Shown one piece after another: positions 1 to 9,245 of a stretch of 64,000 nt of DNA. Position 1 is the first letter of the stretch, and the number at the start of each line of letters is the position of its first letter. The position numbers were made by a program, and so were the translations under genes. The notes under the pieces were generated by a model. It searched no databases. It was given only the letters and a program-made list of their open reading frames with translations, and was not told the DNA's origin. Location: assembly GCF_032452875.1 (NCBI RefSeq), contig NW_026894300.1, positions 62,001-126,000 on the forward strand. Direction: 5' to 3'. This stretch comes from Bos javanicus (lineage: Eukaryota > Chordata > Mammalia > Artiodactyla > Bovidae).

Positions 1-58
1 GCTGGCAATTGTCAAGCAGATGAGCAGACAGTAATCACGCAGCTCAGCAGGCCCAGAT
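1..58 (+). repeat. Domain B, right-hand end (monomers B8 end, B9, B10)
   Basis: The window opens inside domain B of the unit. Positions 1-18 are the end of monomer B8, 19-41 are B9, and 42-58 are B10. B10 is cut short to 17 bp where domain A takes over with CACGTG at 59. The remainder of domain B of the preceding copy lies outside the window. Confidence 0.85.
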
Positions 59-102
59 CACGTGACTGAGCATGCACTGTTCACGTGGCTGATCATACAC
101 TG

Positions 103-112
103 ATCACGTGAT
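103..112. other. 10-bp perfect palindrome ATCACGTGAT
   Basis: The junction of monomers 2 and 3 gives an E-box extended symmetrically to 10 bp. It is present at the same offset in every copy. Confidence 0.85.
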
Positions 113-400
113 TGATCATGCACTGATCACTTGGATATCATGCACTGATCACGTGGCTGATCATACACTGTTCACGTGTCTGACCATGCACTGATCACGT
201 GGCTGATCATACACTGCTCACGTAACTGATAATGCACTTATCACGTGGCTATCATGCACTGAATACGTGGCTGAACATGCACTGTTCACGTGGCTGATCA
301 CACACCTGTCACGTGACATATCATGCACTGATCACCTGGAACTCATGCACTGATCACGTGGCTGATCATACTCTGCTCACGAAACTCATCATGCACACAT

Positions 401-513
401 CACGTGGCTATCATGCACTGCTCACGTGGTTCGTCATGGAATGATCACGAAGCTACCATATACTGGTCACGTGACTGATCATGCACAGATCACGTAAATG
501 ATCATGCACTGTT
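401..513 (+). repeat. 113-bp five-monomer sub-block, first occurrence (monomers 16-20)
   Basis: Five monomers with the length pattern 22-23-22-23-23. The first has the GGCTATCATG form, the third has a TACCAT core and ends in TGGT, and the fourth begins GTGACTGATCATG or similar. The same order and lengths recur at 560-672, 855-967 and 968-1080 in copy 1 and at the same offsets in all copies. This indicates internal duplication before the 1,541-bp unit was fixed. Confidence 0.75.
466..475. other. 10-bp palindrome GTCACGTGAC (CLEAR-type E-box match)
   Basis: The junction of monomers 18 and 19 forms GTCACGTGAC, identical to the CLEAR consensus bound by TFEB/TFE3-type bHLH-ZIP factors in vertebrates. 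It occurs at offset 466-475 in every copy. The match is seen in the sequence; binding is not shown, and in a repeat made of CACGTG monomers some flanks will fit by chance. Confidence 0.6.
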
Positions 514-559
514 CACGTGACTGATCATGTACTGATCACGTGACTGATAATGCACTGAT

Positions 560-672
560 CACGTGGCTATCATGCTCTGCTCACGTGGCTGATCATGCAA
601 CGATCACGTAGCAACCATGTAGTGGTCTCGTGACTGATCATGCACTGATCATGTAATTGATCCTGCACTGAT
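560..672 (+). repeat. 113-bp five-monomer sub-block, second occurrence (monomers 23-27)
   Basis: Same 22-23-22-23-23 order as 401-513. The third monomer has an AACCATG core and ends TAGTGGT. The fourth begins CTCGTGAC, with the E-box mutated at one base. The fifth (650-672) has CATGTA in place of CACGTG. Confidence 0.75.
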
Positions 673-854
673 CACGTGGCTCATCACGCACTGATCCGGT
701 GGCTGATCACACACGTATCACGTGACTGGTCATGTACAGATCCCGTGACTAATCATGAAGTGATCACGTGGCTATCCTGCACTGATCACGTGGATATCAT
801 GCACTGATCACGTGGCTGATCACACACGTATCACCTGACTGATCATGCACTGAT

Positions 855-967
855 CACGTGGCTATCATGCACTGCTCACGTGGCTGATCATGCGATGATC
901 ACGCAACTACCATGTACTGGTCACATGACTGATCATGCACTGATCACGTGACTGATCATGCAGTGAT
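855..967 (+). repeat. 113-bp five-monomer sub-block, third occurrence (monomers 36-40)
   Basis: Same 22-23-22-23-23 order. It is directly followed by another copy of the block at 968-1080, giving a true 113-bp tandem duplication. Pairing monomer by monomer (36 with 41, 37 with 42, 38 with 43) shows few differences, for example CACTGCT against CACTACT and GCGATGAT against GCAATGAT. Confidence 0.8.
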
Positions 968-1080
968 CACGTGGCTGTCATGCACTACTCACGTGGCTGA
1001 TCATGCAATGATCATGTAGCTACCATGTACAGGTCACGTGAATGATCATACACCCATCAGGTGACTGATCATGCACTGAT
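968..1080 (+). repeat. 113-bp five-monomer sub-block, fourth occurrence (monomers 41-45)
   Basis: This is the direct tandem partner of 855-967. Its last monomer (1058-1080) carries the polymorphic site at offset 1069, position 12 of the monomer, inside TGATCA. The C allele found in other copies destroys that palindrome. Confidence 0.8.
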
Positions 1081-1356
1081 CACGTGGCTATCATGCACTG
1101 ATCACTAGACTGATCATGCACTGATCACGTCTATATCATGCACTGATCACATGACTGCCCATGCACTGGTCACGTGGATGATCATACACTAATCATGTGA
1201 CAGATCATGCACTGATCACGTGGCTGATCATGCACTGACACTGTGACTGAGCATGGACTGATCACATGACTATCGTGTAGTGATCACGTGACTTAATGGC
1301 GCTGATCATGTGACTGATCATGCACTGATCATGTTTGCTATCATACACTGATCATG

Positions 1357-1370
1357 TGCCTCTGGAGGCA
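1357..1370. other. Inverted repeat TGCCTC-TG-GAGGCA in the linker
   Basis: Six-base perfect arms surround a 2-base centre. The central TG makes it an imperfect palindrome, and in RNA the loop would be tight. It is repeated in each copy at this offset. The last base of the right arm is the first base of the AATAAA hexamer. Confidence 0.7.
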
Positions 1371-1375
1371 ATAAA
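1370..1375 (+). promoter_or_regulatory. AATAAA hexamer, possible polyadenylation signal
   Basis: This is the only AATAAA I see in the unit on either strand. I see no GT-rich downstream element in the following 30 bases, so a working poly(A) site is only a possibility. It recurs every 1,541 bp. Confidence 0.25.
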
Positions 1376-1381
1376 CAAAGA

Positions 1382-1599
1382 GCTGAGTAGGCACGAATCA
1401 GTCAGCAGGCAATAATCATGGAACTCAGCTGTGAGGAATCATGCTGCTCAGCTGGCAATAATCAAGCAGCTGAGCAGGCAGGAATTACGCAGCACAGCTG
1501 GCAATTGTCAAGCAGATGACAGGCAGGAATCGTGCAGCTCAGCTGGCAATTGTCAAGCAGATGAGCAGACAGTAATCACGCAGCTCAGCAGGCCCAGAT
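1382..1599 (+). repeat. Domain B: ten monomers of a second ~23-bp family (copy 1 into copy 2)
   Basis: The monomers are B1 1382-1404, B2 1405-1422 (18 bp, shortened), B3 1423-1445, B4 1446-1468, B5 1469-1491, B6 1492-1514, B7 1515-1536 (22 bp), B8 1537-1559, B9 1560-1582 and B10 1583-1599 (17 bp, shortened). A typical member has GCTCAGCTGGCAAT, then AATCAAGCA or GTCAAGCA. B4/B6/B8 and B5/B7/B9 alternate as two types, giving a 45-46 bp dimer repeated three times; B6-B7 and B8-B9 are the closest pair. The family lacks CACGTG but shares an ATCA-GCA core with domain A monomers, so a common 23-bp ancestor is plausible. CAGCTG replaces CACGTG as the recurring palindrome. Confidence 0.8.
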
Positions 1600-3082
1600 C
1601 ACGTGACTGAGCATGCACTGTTCACGTGGCTGATCATACACTGATCACGTGATTGATCATGCACTGATCACTTGGATATCATGCACTGATCACGTGGCTG
1701 ATCATACACTGTTCACGTGTCTGACCATGCACTGATCACGTGGCTGATCATACACTGCTCACGTAACTGATAATGCACTTATCACGTGGCTATCATGCAC
1801 TGAATACGTGGCTGAACATGCACTGTTCACGTGGCTGATCACACACCTGTCACGTGACATATCATGCACTGATCACCTGGAACTCATGCACTGATCACGT
1901 GGCTGATCATACTCTGCTCACGAAACTCATCATGCACACATCACGTGGCTATCATGCACTGCTCACGTGGTTCGTCATGGAATGATCACGAAGCTACCAT
2001 ATACTGGTCACGTGACTGATCATGCACAGATCACGTAAATGATCATGCACTGTTCACGTGACTGATCATGTACTGATCACGTGACTGATAATGCACTGAT
2101 CACGTGGCTATCATGCTCTGCTCACGTGGCTGATCATGCAACGATCACGTAGCAACCATGTAGTGGTCTCGTGACTGATCATGCACTGATCATGTAATTG
2201 ATCCTGCACTGATCACGTGGCTCATCACGCACTGATCCGGTGGCTGATCACACACGTATCACGTGACTGGTCATGTACAGATCCCGTGACTAATCATGAA
2301 GTGATCACGTGGCTATCCTGCACTGATCACGTGGATATCATGCACTGATCACGTGGCTGATCACACACGTATCACCTGACTGATCATGCACTGATCACGT
2401 GGCTATCATGCACTGCTCACGTGGCTGATCATGCGATGATCACGCAACTACCATGTACTGGTCACATGACTGATCATGCACTGATCACGTGACTGATCAT
2501 GCAGTGATCACGTGGCTGTCATGCACTACTCACGTGGCTGATCATGCAATGATCATGTAGCTACCATGTACAGGTCACGTGAATGATCATACACCCATCA
2601 GGTGACTGATCATGCACTGATCACGTGGCTATCATGCACTGATCACTAGACTGATCATGCACTGATCACGTCTATATCATGCACTGATCACATGACTGCC
2701 CATGCACTGGTCACGTGGATGATCATACACTAATCATGTGACAGATCATGCACTGATCACGTGGCTGATCATGCACTGACACTGTGACTGAGCATGGACT
2801 GATCACATGACTATCGTGTAGTGATCACGTGACTTAATGGCGCTGATCATGTGACTGATCATGCACTGATCATGTTTGCTATCATACACTGATCATGTGC
2901 CTCTGGAGGCAATAAACAAAGAGCTGAGTAGGCACGAATCAGTCAGCAGGCAATAATCATGGAACTCAGCTGTGAGGAATCATGCTGCTCAGCTGGCAAT
3001 AATCAAGCAGCTGAGCAGGCAGGAATTACGCAGCACAGCTGACAATTGTCAAGCAGATGACAGGCAGGAATCGTGCAGCTCA
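1542..3082 (+). repeat. HOR copy 2, haplotype A-T-A
   Basis: A at 2277, T at 2610, A at 3042. It differs from copy 1 at one site. Confidence 0.98.
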
Positions 3083-4623
3083 GCTGGCAATTGTCAAGCA
3101 GATGAGCAGACAGTAATCACGCAGCTCAGCAGGCCCAGATCACGTGACTGAGCATGCACTGTTCACGTGGCTGATCATACACTGATCACGTGATTGATCA
3201 TGCACTGATCACTTGGATATCATGCACTGATCACGTGGCTGATCATACACTGTTCACGTGTCTGACCATGCACTGATCACGTGGCTGATCATACACTGCT
3301 CACGTAACTGATAATGCACTTATCACGTGGCTATCATGCACTGAATACGTGGCTGAACATGCACTGTTCACGTGGCTGATCACACACCTGTCACGTGACA
3401 TATCATGCACTGATCACCTGGAACTCATGCACTGATCACGTGGCTGATCATACTCTGCTCACGAAACTCATCATGCACACATCACGTGGCTATCATGCAC
3501 TGCTCACGTGGTTCGTCATGGAATGATCACGAAGCTACCATATACTGGTCACGTGACTGATCATGCACAGATCACGTAAATGATCATGCACTGTTCACGT
3601 GACTGATCATGTACTGATCACGTGACTGATAATGCACTGATCACGTGGCTATCATGCTCTGCTCACGTGGCTGATCATGCAACGATCACGTAGCAACCAT
3701 GTAGTGGTCTCGTGACTGATCATGCACTGATCATGTAATTGATCCTGCACTGATCACGTGGCTCATCACGCACTGATCCGGTGGCTGATCACACACGTAT
3801 CACGTGACTGGTCATGTACAGATCCCGTGACTAATCATGAAGTGATCACGTGGCTATCCTGCACTGATCACGTGGATATCATGCACTGATCACGTGGCTG
3901 ATCACACACGTATCACCTGACTGATCATGCACTGATCACGTGGCTATCATGCACTGCTCACGTGGCTGATCATGCGATGATCACGCAACTACCATGTACT
4001 GGTCACATGACTGATCATGCACTGATCACGTGACTGATCATGCAGTGATCACGTGGCTGTCATGCACTACTCACGTGGCTGATCATGCAATGATCATGTA
4101 GCTACCATGTACAGGTCACGTGAATGATCATACACCCATCAGGTGACTGACCATGCACTGATCACGTGGCTATCATGCACTGATCACTAGACTGATCATG
4201 CACTGATCACGTCTATATCATGCACTGATCACATGACTGCCCATGCACTGGTCACGTGGATGATCATACACTAATCATGTGACAGATCATGCACTGATCA
4301 CGTGGCTGATCATGCACTGACACTGTGACTGAGCATGGACTGATCACATGACTATCGTGTAGTGATCACGTGACTTAATGGCGCTGATCATGTGACTGAT
4401 CATGCACTGATCATGTTTGCTATCATACACTGATCATGTGCCTCTGGAGGCAATAAACAAAGAGCTGAGTAGGCACGAATCAGTCAGCAGGCAATAATCA
4501 TGGAACTCAGCTGTGAGGAATCATGCTGCTCAGCTGGCAATAATCAAGCAGCTGAGCAGGCAGGAATTACGCAGCACAGCTGACAATTGTCAAGCAGATG
4601 ACAGGCAGGAATCGTGCAGCTCA
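3083..4623 (+). repeat. HOR copy 3, haplotype A-C-A
   Basis: A at 3818, C at 4151, A at 4583. The C is isolated: no other copy before copy 25 carries it. Confidence 0.98.
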
Positions 4624-6164
4624 GCTGGCAATTGTCAAGCAGATGAGCAGACAGTAATCACGCAGCTCAGCAGGCCCAGATCACGTGACTGAGCATGCAC
4701 TGTTCACGTGGCTGATCATACACTGATCACGTGATTGATCATGCACTGATCACTTGGATATCATGCACTGATCACGTGGCTGATCATACACTGTTCACGT
4801 GTCTGACCATGCACTGATCACGTGGCTGATCATACACTGCTCACGTAACTGATAATGCACTTATCACGTGGCTATCATGCACTGAATACGTGGCTGAACA
4901 TGCACTGTTCACGTGGCTGATCACACACCTGTCACGTGACATATCATGCACTGATCACCTGGAACTCATGCACTGATCACGTGGCTGATCATACTCTGCT
5001 CACGAAACTCATCATGCACACATCACGTGGCTATCATGCACTGCTCACGTGGTTCGTCATGGAATGATCACGAAGCTACCATATACTGGTCACGTGACTG
5101 ATCATGCACAGATCACGTAAATGATCATGCACTGTTCACGTGACTGATCATGTACTGATCACGTGACTGATAATGCACTGATCACGTGGCTATCATGCTC
5201 TGCTCACGTGGCTGATCATGCAACGATCACGTAGCAACCATGTAGTGGTCTCGTGACTGATCATGCACTGATCATGTAATTGATCCTGCACTGATCACGT
5301 GGCTCATCACGCACTGATCCGGTGGCTGATCACACACGTATCACGTGACTGGTCATGTACAGATCCCGTGACTAATCATGAAGTGATCACGTGGCTATCC
5401 TGCACTGATCACGTGGATATCATGCACTGATCACGTGGCTGATCACACACGTATCACCTGACTGATCATGCACTGATCACGTGGCTATCATGCACTGCTC
5501 ACGTGGCTGATCATGCGATGATCACGCAACTACCATGTACTGGTCACATGACTGATCATGCACTGATCACGTGACTGATCATGCAGTGATCACGTGGCTG
5601 TCATGCACTACTCACGTGGCTGATCATGCAATGATCATGTAGCTACCATGTACAGGTCACGTGAATGATCATACACCCATCAGGTGACTGATCATGCACT
5701 GATCACGTGGCTATCATGCACTGATCACTAGACTGATCATGCACTGATCACGTCTATATCATGCACTGATCACATGACTGCCCATGCACTGGTCACGTGG
5801 ATGATCATACACTAATCATGTGACAGATCATGCACTGATCACGTGGCTGATCATGCACTGACACTGTGACTGAGCATGGACTGATCACATGACTATCGTG
5901 TAGTGATCACGTGACTTAATGGCGCTGATCATGTGACTGATCATGCACTGATCATGTTTGCTATCATACACTGATCATGTGCCTCTGGAGGCAATAAACA
6001 AAGAGCTGAGTAGGCACGAATCAGTCAGCAGGCAATAATCATGGAACTCAGCTGTGAGGAATCATGCTGCTCAGCTGGCAATAATCAAGCAGCTGAGCAG
6101 GCAGGAATTACGCAGCACAGCTGACAATTGTCAAGCAGATGACAGGCAGGAATCGTGCAGCTCA
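4624..6164 (+). repeat. HOR copy 4, haplotype A-T-A
   Basis: A at 5359, T at 5692, A at 6124. Confidence 0.98.
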
Positions 6165-7705
6165 GCTGGCAATTGTCAAGCAGATGAGCAGACAGTAATC
6201 ACGCAGCTCAGCAGGCCCAGATCACGTGACTGAGCATGCACTGTTCACGTGGCTGATCATACACTGATCACGTGATTGATCATGCACTGATCACTTGGAT
6301 ATCATGCACTGATCACGTGGCTGATCATACACTGTTCACGTGTCTGACCATGCACTGATCACGTGGCTGATCATACACTGCTCACGTAACTGATAATGCA
6401 CTTATCACGTGGCTATCATGCACTGAATACGTGGCTGAACATGCACTGTTCACGTGGCTGATCACACACCTGTCACGTGACATATCATGCACTGATCACC
6501 TGGAACTCATGCACTGATCACGTGGCTGATCATACTCTGCTCACGAAACTCATCATGCACACATCACGTGGCTATCATGCACTGCTCACGTGGTTCGTCA
6601 TGGAATGATCACGAAGCTACCATATACTGGTCACGTGACTGATCATGCACAGATCACGTAAATGATCATGCACTGTTCACGTGACTGATCATGTACTGAT
6701 CACGTGACTGATAATGCACTGATCACGTGGCTATCATGCTCTGCTCACGTGGCTGATCATGCAACGATCACGTAGCAACCATGTAGTGGTCTCGTGACTG
6801 ATCATGCACTGATCATGTAATTGATCCTGCACTGATCACGTGGCTCATCACGCACTGATCCGGTGGCTGATCACACACGTATCACGTGACTGGTCATGTA
6901 CAGATCCCGTGACTAATCATGAAGTGATCACGTGGCTATCCTGCACTGATCACGTGGATATCATGCACTGATCACGTGGCTGATCACACACGTATCACCT
7001 GACTGATCATGCACTGATCACGTGGCTATCATGCACTGCTCACGTGGCTGATCATGCGATGATCACGCAACTACCATGTACTGGTCACATGACTGATCAT
7101 GCACTGATCACGTGACTGATCATGCAGTGATCACGTGGCTGTCATGCACTACTCACGTGGCTGATCATGCAATGATCATGTAGCTACCATGTACAGGTCA
7201 CGTGAATGATCATACACCCATCAGGTGACTGATCATGCACTGATCACGTGGCTATCATGCACTGATCACTAGACTGATCATGCACTGATCACGTCTATAT
7301 CATGCACTGATCACATGACTGCCCATGCACTGGTCACGTGGATGATCATACACTAATCATGTGACAGATCATGCACTGATCACGTGGCTGATCATGCACT
7401 GACACTGTGACTGAGCATGGACTGATCACATGACTATCGTGTAGTGATCACGTGACTTAATGGCGCTGATCATGTGACTGATCATGCACTGATCATGTTT
7501 GCTATCATACACTGATCATGTGCCTCTGGAGGCAATAAACAAAGAGCTGAGTAGGCACGAATCAGTCAGCAGGCAATAATCATGGAACTCAGCTGTGAGG
7601 AATCATGCTGCTCAGCTGGCAATAATCAAGCAGCTGAGCAGGCAGGAATTACGCAGCACAGCTGACAATTGTCAAGCAGATGACAGGCAGGAATCGTGCA
7701 GCTCA
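6165..7705 (+). repeat. HOR copy 5, haplotype A-T-A
   Basis: A at 6900, T at 7233, A at 7665. Confidence 0.98.
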
Positions 7706-9245
7706 GCTGGCAATTGTCAAGCAGATGAGCAGACAGTAATCACGCAGCTCAGCAGGCCCAGATCACGTGACTGAGCATGCACTGTTCACGTGGCTGATCA
7801 TACACTGATCACGTGATTGATCATGCACTGATCACTTGGATATCATGCACTGATCACGTGGCTGATCATACACTGTTCACGTGTCTGACCATGCACTGAT
7901 CACGTGGCTGATCATACACTGCTCACGTAACTGATAATGCACTTATCACGTGGCTATCATGCACTGAATACGTGGCTGAACATGCACTGTTCACGTGGCT
8001 GATCACACACCTGTCACGTGACATATCATGCACTGATCACCTGGAACTCATGCACTGATCACGTGGCTGATCATACTCTGCTCACGAAACTCATCATGCA
8101 CACATCACGTGGCTATCATGCACTGCTCACGTGGTTCGTCATGGAATGATCACGAAGCTACCATATACTGGTCACGTGACTGATCATGCACAGATCACGT
8201 AAATGATCATGCACTGTTCACGTGACTGATCATGTACTGATCACGTGACTGATAATGCACTGATCACGTGGCTATCATGCTCTGCTCACGTGGCTGATCA
8301 TGCAACGATCACGTAGCAACCATGTAGTGGTCTCGTGACTGATCATGCACTGATCATGTAATTGATCCTGCACTGATCACGTGGCTCATCACGCACTGAT
8401 CCGGTGGCTGATCACACACGTATCACGTGACTGGTCATGTACAGATCCGTGACTAATCATGAAGTGATCACGTGGCTATCCTGCACTGATCACGTGGATA
8501 TCATGCACTGATCACGTGGCTGATCACACACGTATCACCTGACTGATCATGCACTGATCACGTGGCTATCATGCACTGCTCACGTGGCTGATCATGCGAT
8601 GATCACGCAACTACCATGTACTGGTCACATGACTGATCATGCACTGATCACGTGACTGATCATGCAGTGATCACGTGGCTGTCATGCACTACTCACGTGG
8701 CTGATCATGCAATGATCATGTAGCTACCATGTACAGGTCACGTGAATGATCATACACCCATCAGGTGACTGATCATGCACTGATCACGTGGCTATCATGC
8801 ACTGATCACTAGACTGATCATGCACTGATCACGTCTATATCATGCACTGATCACATGACTGCCCATGCACTGGTCACGTGGATGATCATACACTAATCAT
8901 GTGACAGATCATGCACTGATCACGTGGCTGATCATGCACTGACACTGTGACTGAGCATGGACTGATCACATGACTATCGTGTAGTGATCACGTGACTTAA
9001 TGGCGCTGATCATGTGACTGATCATGCACTGATCATGTTTGCTATCATACACTGATCATGTGCCTCTGGAGGCAATAAACAAAGAGCTGAGTAGGCACGA
9101 ATCAGTCAGCAGGCAATAATCATGGAACTCAGCTGTGAGGAATCATGCTGCTCAGCTGGCAATAATCAAGCAGCTGAGCAGGCAGGAATTACGCAGCACA
9201 GCTGACAATTGTCAAGCAGATGACAGGCAGGAATCGTGCAGCTCA
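7706..9245 (+). repeat. HOR copy 6, haplotype A-T-A, 1 bp shorter
   Basis: A at 8441, T at 8773, A at 9205. This is the only copy of 1,540 bp: the CCC at offset 742-744 is CC here (8447-8448). Confidence 0.98.
8447..8448 (+). other. Private 1-bp deletion (CCC to CC) in copy 6
   Basis: At the start of monomer 31 every other copy reads GATCCCGTGAC and this one GATCCGTGAC. It is a homopolymer-length change, so a consensus error in the assembly is a real alternative to a mutation. Confidence 0.9.

Larger units (their letters stand above)
59..1352 (+). repeat. Domain A: 57 diverged 22-23 bp CACGTG monomers (copy 1)
   Basis: Cutting at each CACGTG or its degenerate form gives 57 consecutive monomers, 40 of 23 bp and 17 of 22 bp, summing exactly to 1,294 bp. 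A typical 23-mer has CACGTG at positions 1-6, TGATCATGCA at 9-18 and CTGAT at 19-23. The 22-mers lack one base before ATCATG or ACCATG. Thirty-two monomers keep a perfect CACGTG by my count. Monomers 53-57 (1240-1352) are among the most degenerate. The same domain stands at the same offsets in every other copy. This is the ancestral short tandem repeat from which the long unit was assembled. Confidence 0.9.
1353..1381 (+). other. Linker between domains A and B
   Basis: A 29-bp stretch begins CATGTG like a decayed 58th monomer and then leaves the monomer pattern (CCTCTGGAGGCAATAAACAA). It is the least repeat-like piece of the unit and occurs once per unit, so it makes a good unit anchor. Confidence 0.75.
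1..1541 (+). repeat. HOR copy 1, haplotype A-T-G
   Basis: Reference copy. It has A at 736, T at 1069 and G at 1501. All three are the states matching the related monomers elsewhere in the unit, so this copy may be closest to the ancestral unit. Confidence 0.98.

Noticed and set aside
59..1352. Yeast centromere element CDEI (RTCACRTG), which ATCACGTG matches many times
   Set aside because: Point centromeres carry a single CDEI with an AT-rich CDEII and a CDEIII. Neither is present, and the match follows simply from the CACGTG monomer.
1..1541. Unit length of exactly 67 x 23 bp as a meaningful design
   Set aside because: The product is numerically exact but coincidental: 17 domain A monomers are 22 bp, three domain B monomers are 17, 18 and 22 bp, and the linker is 29 bp.
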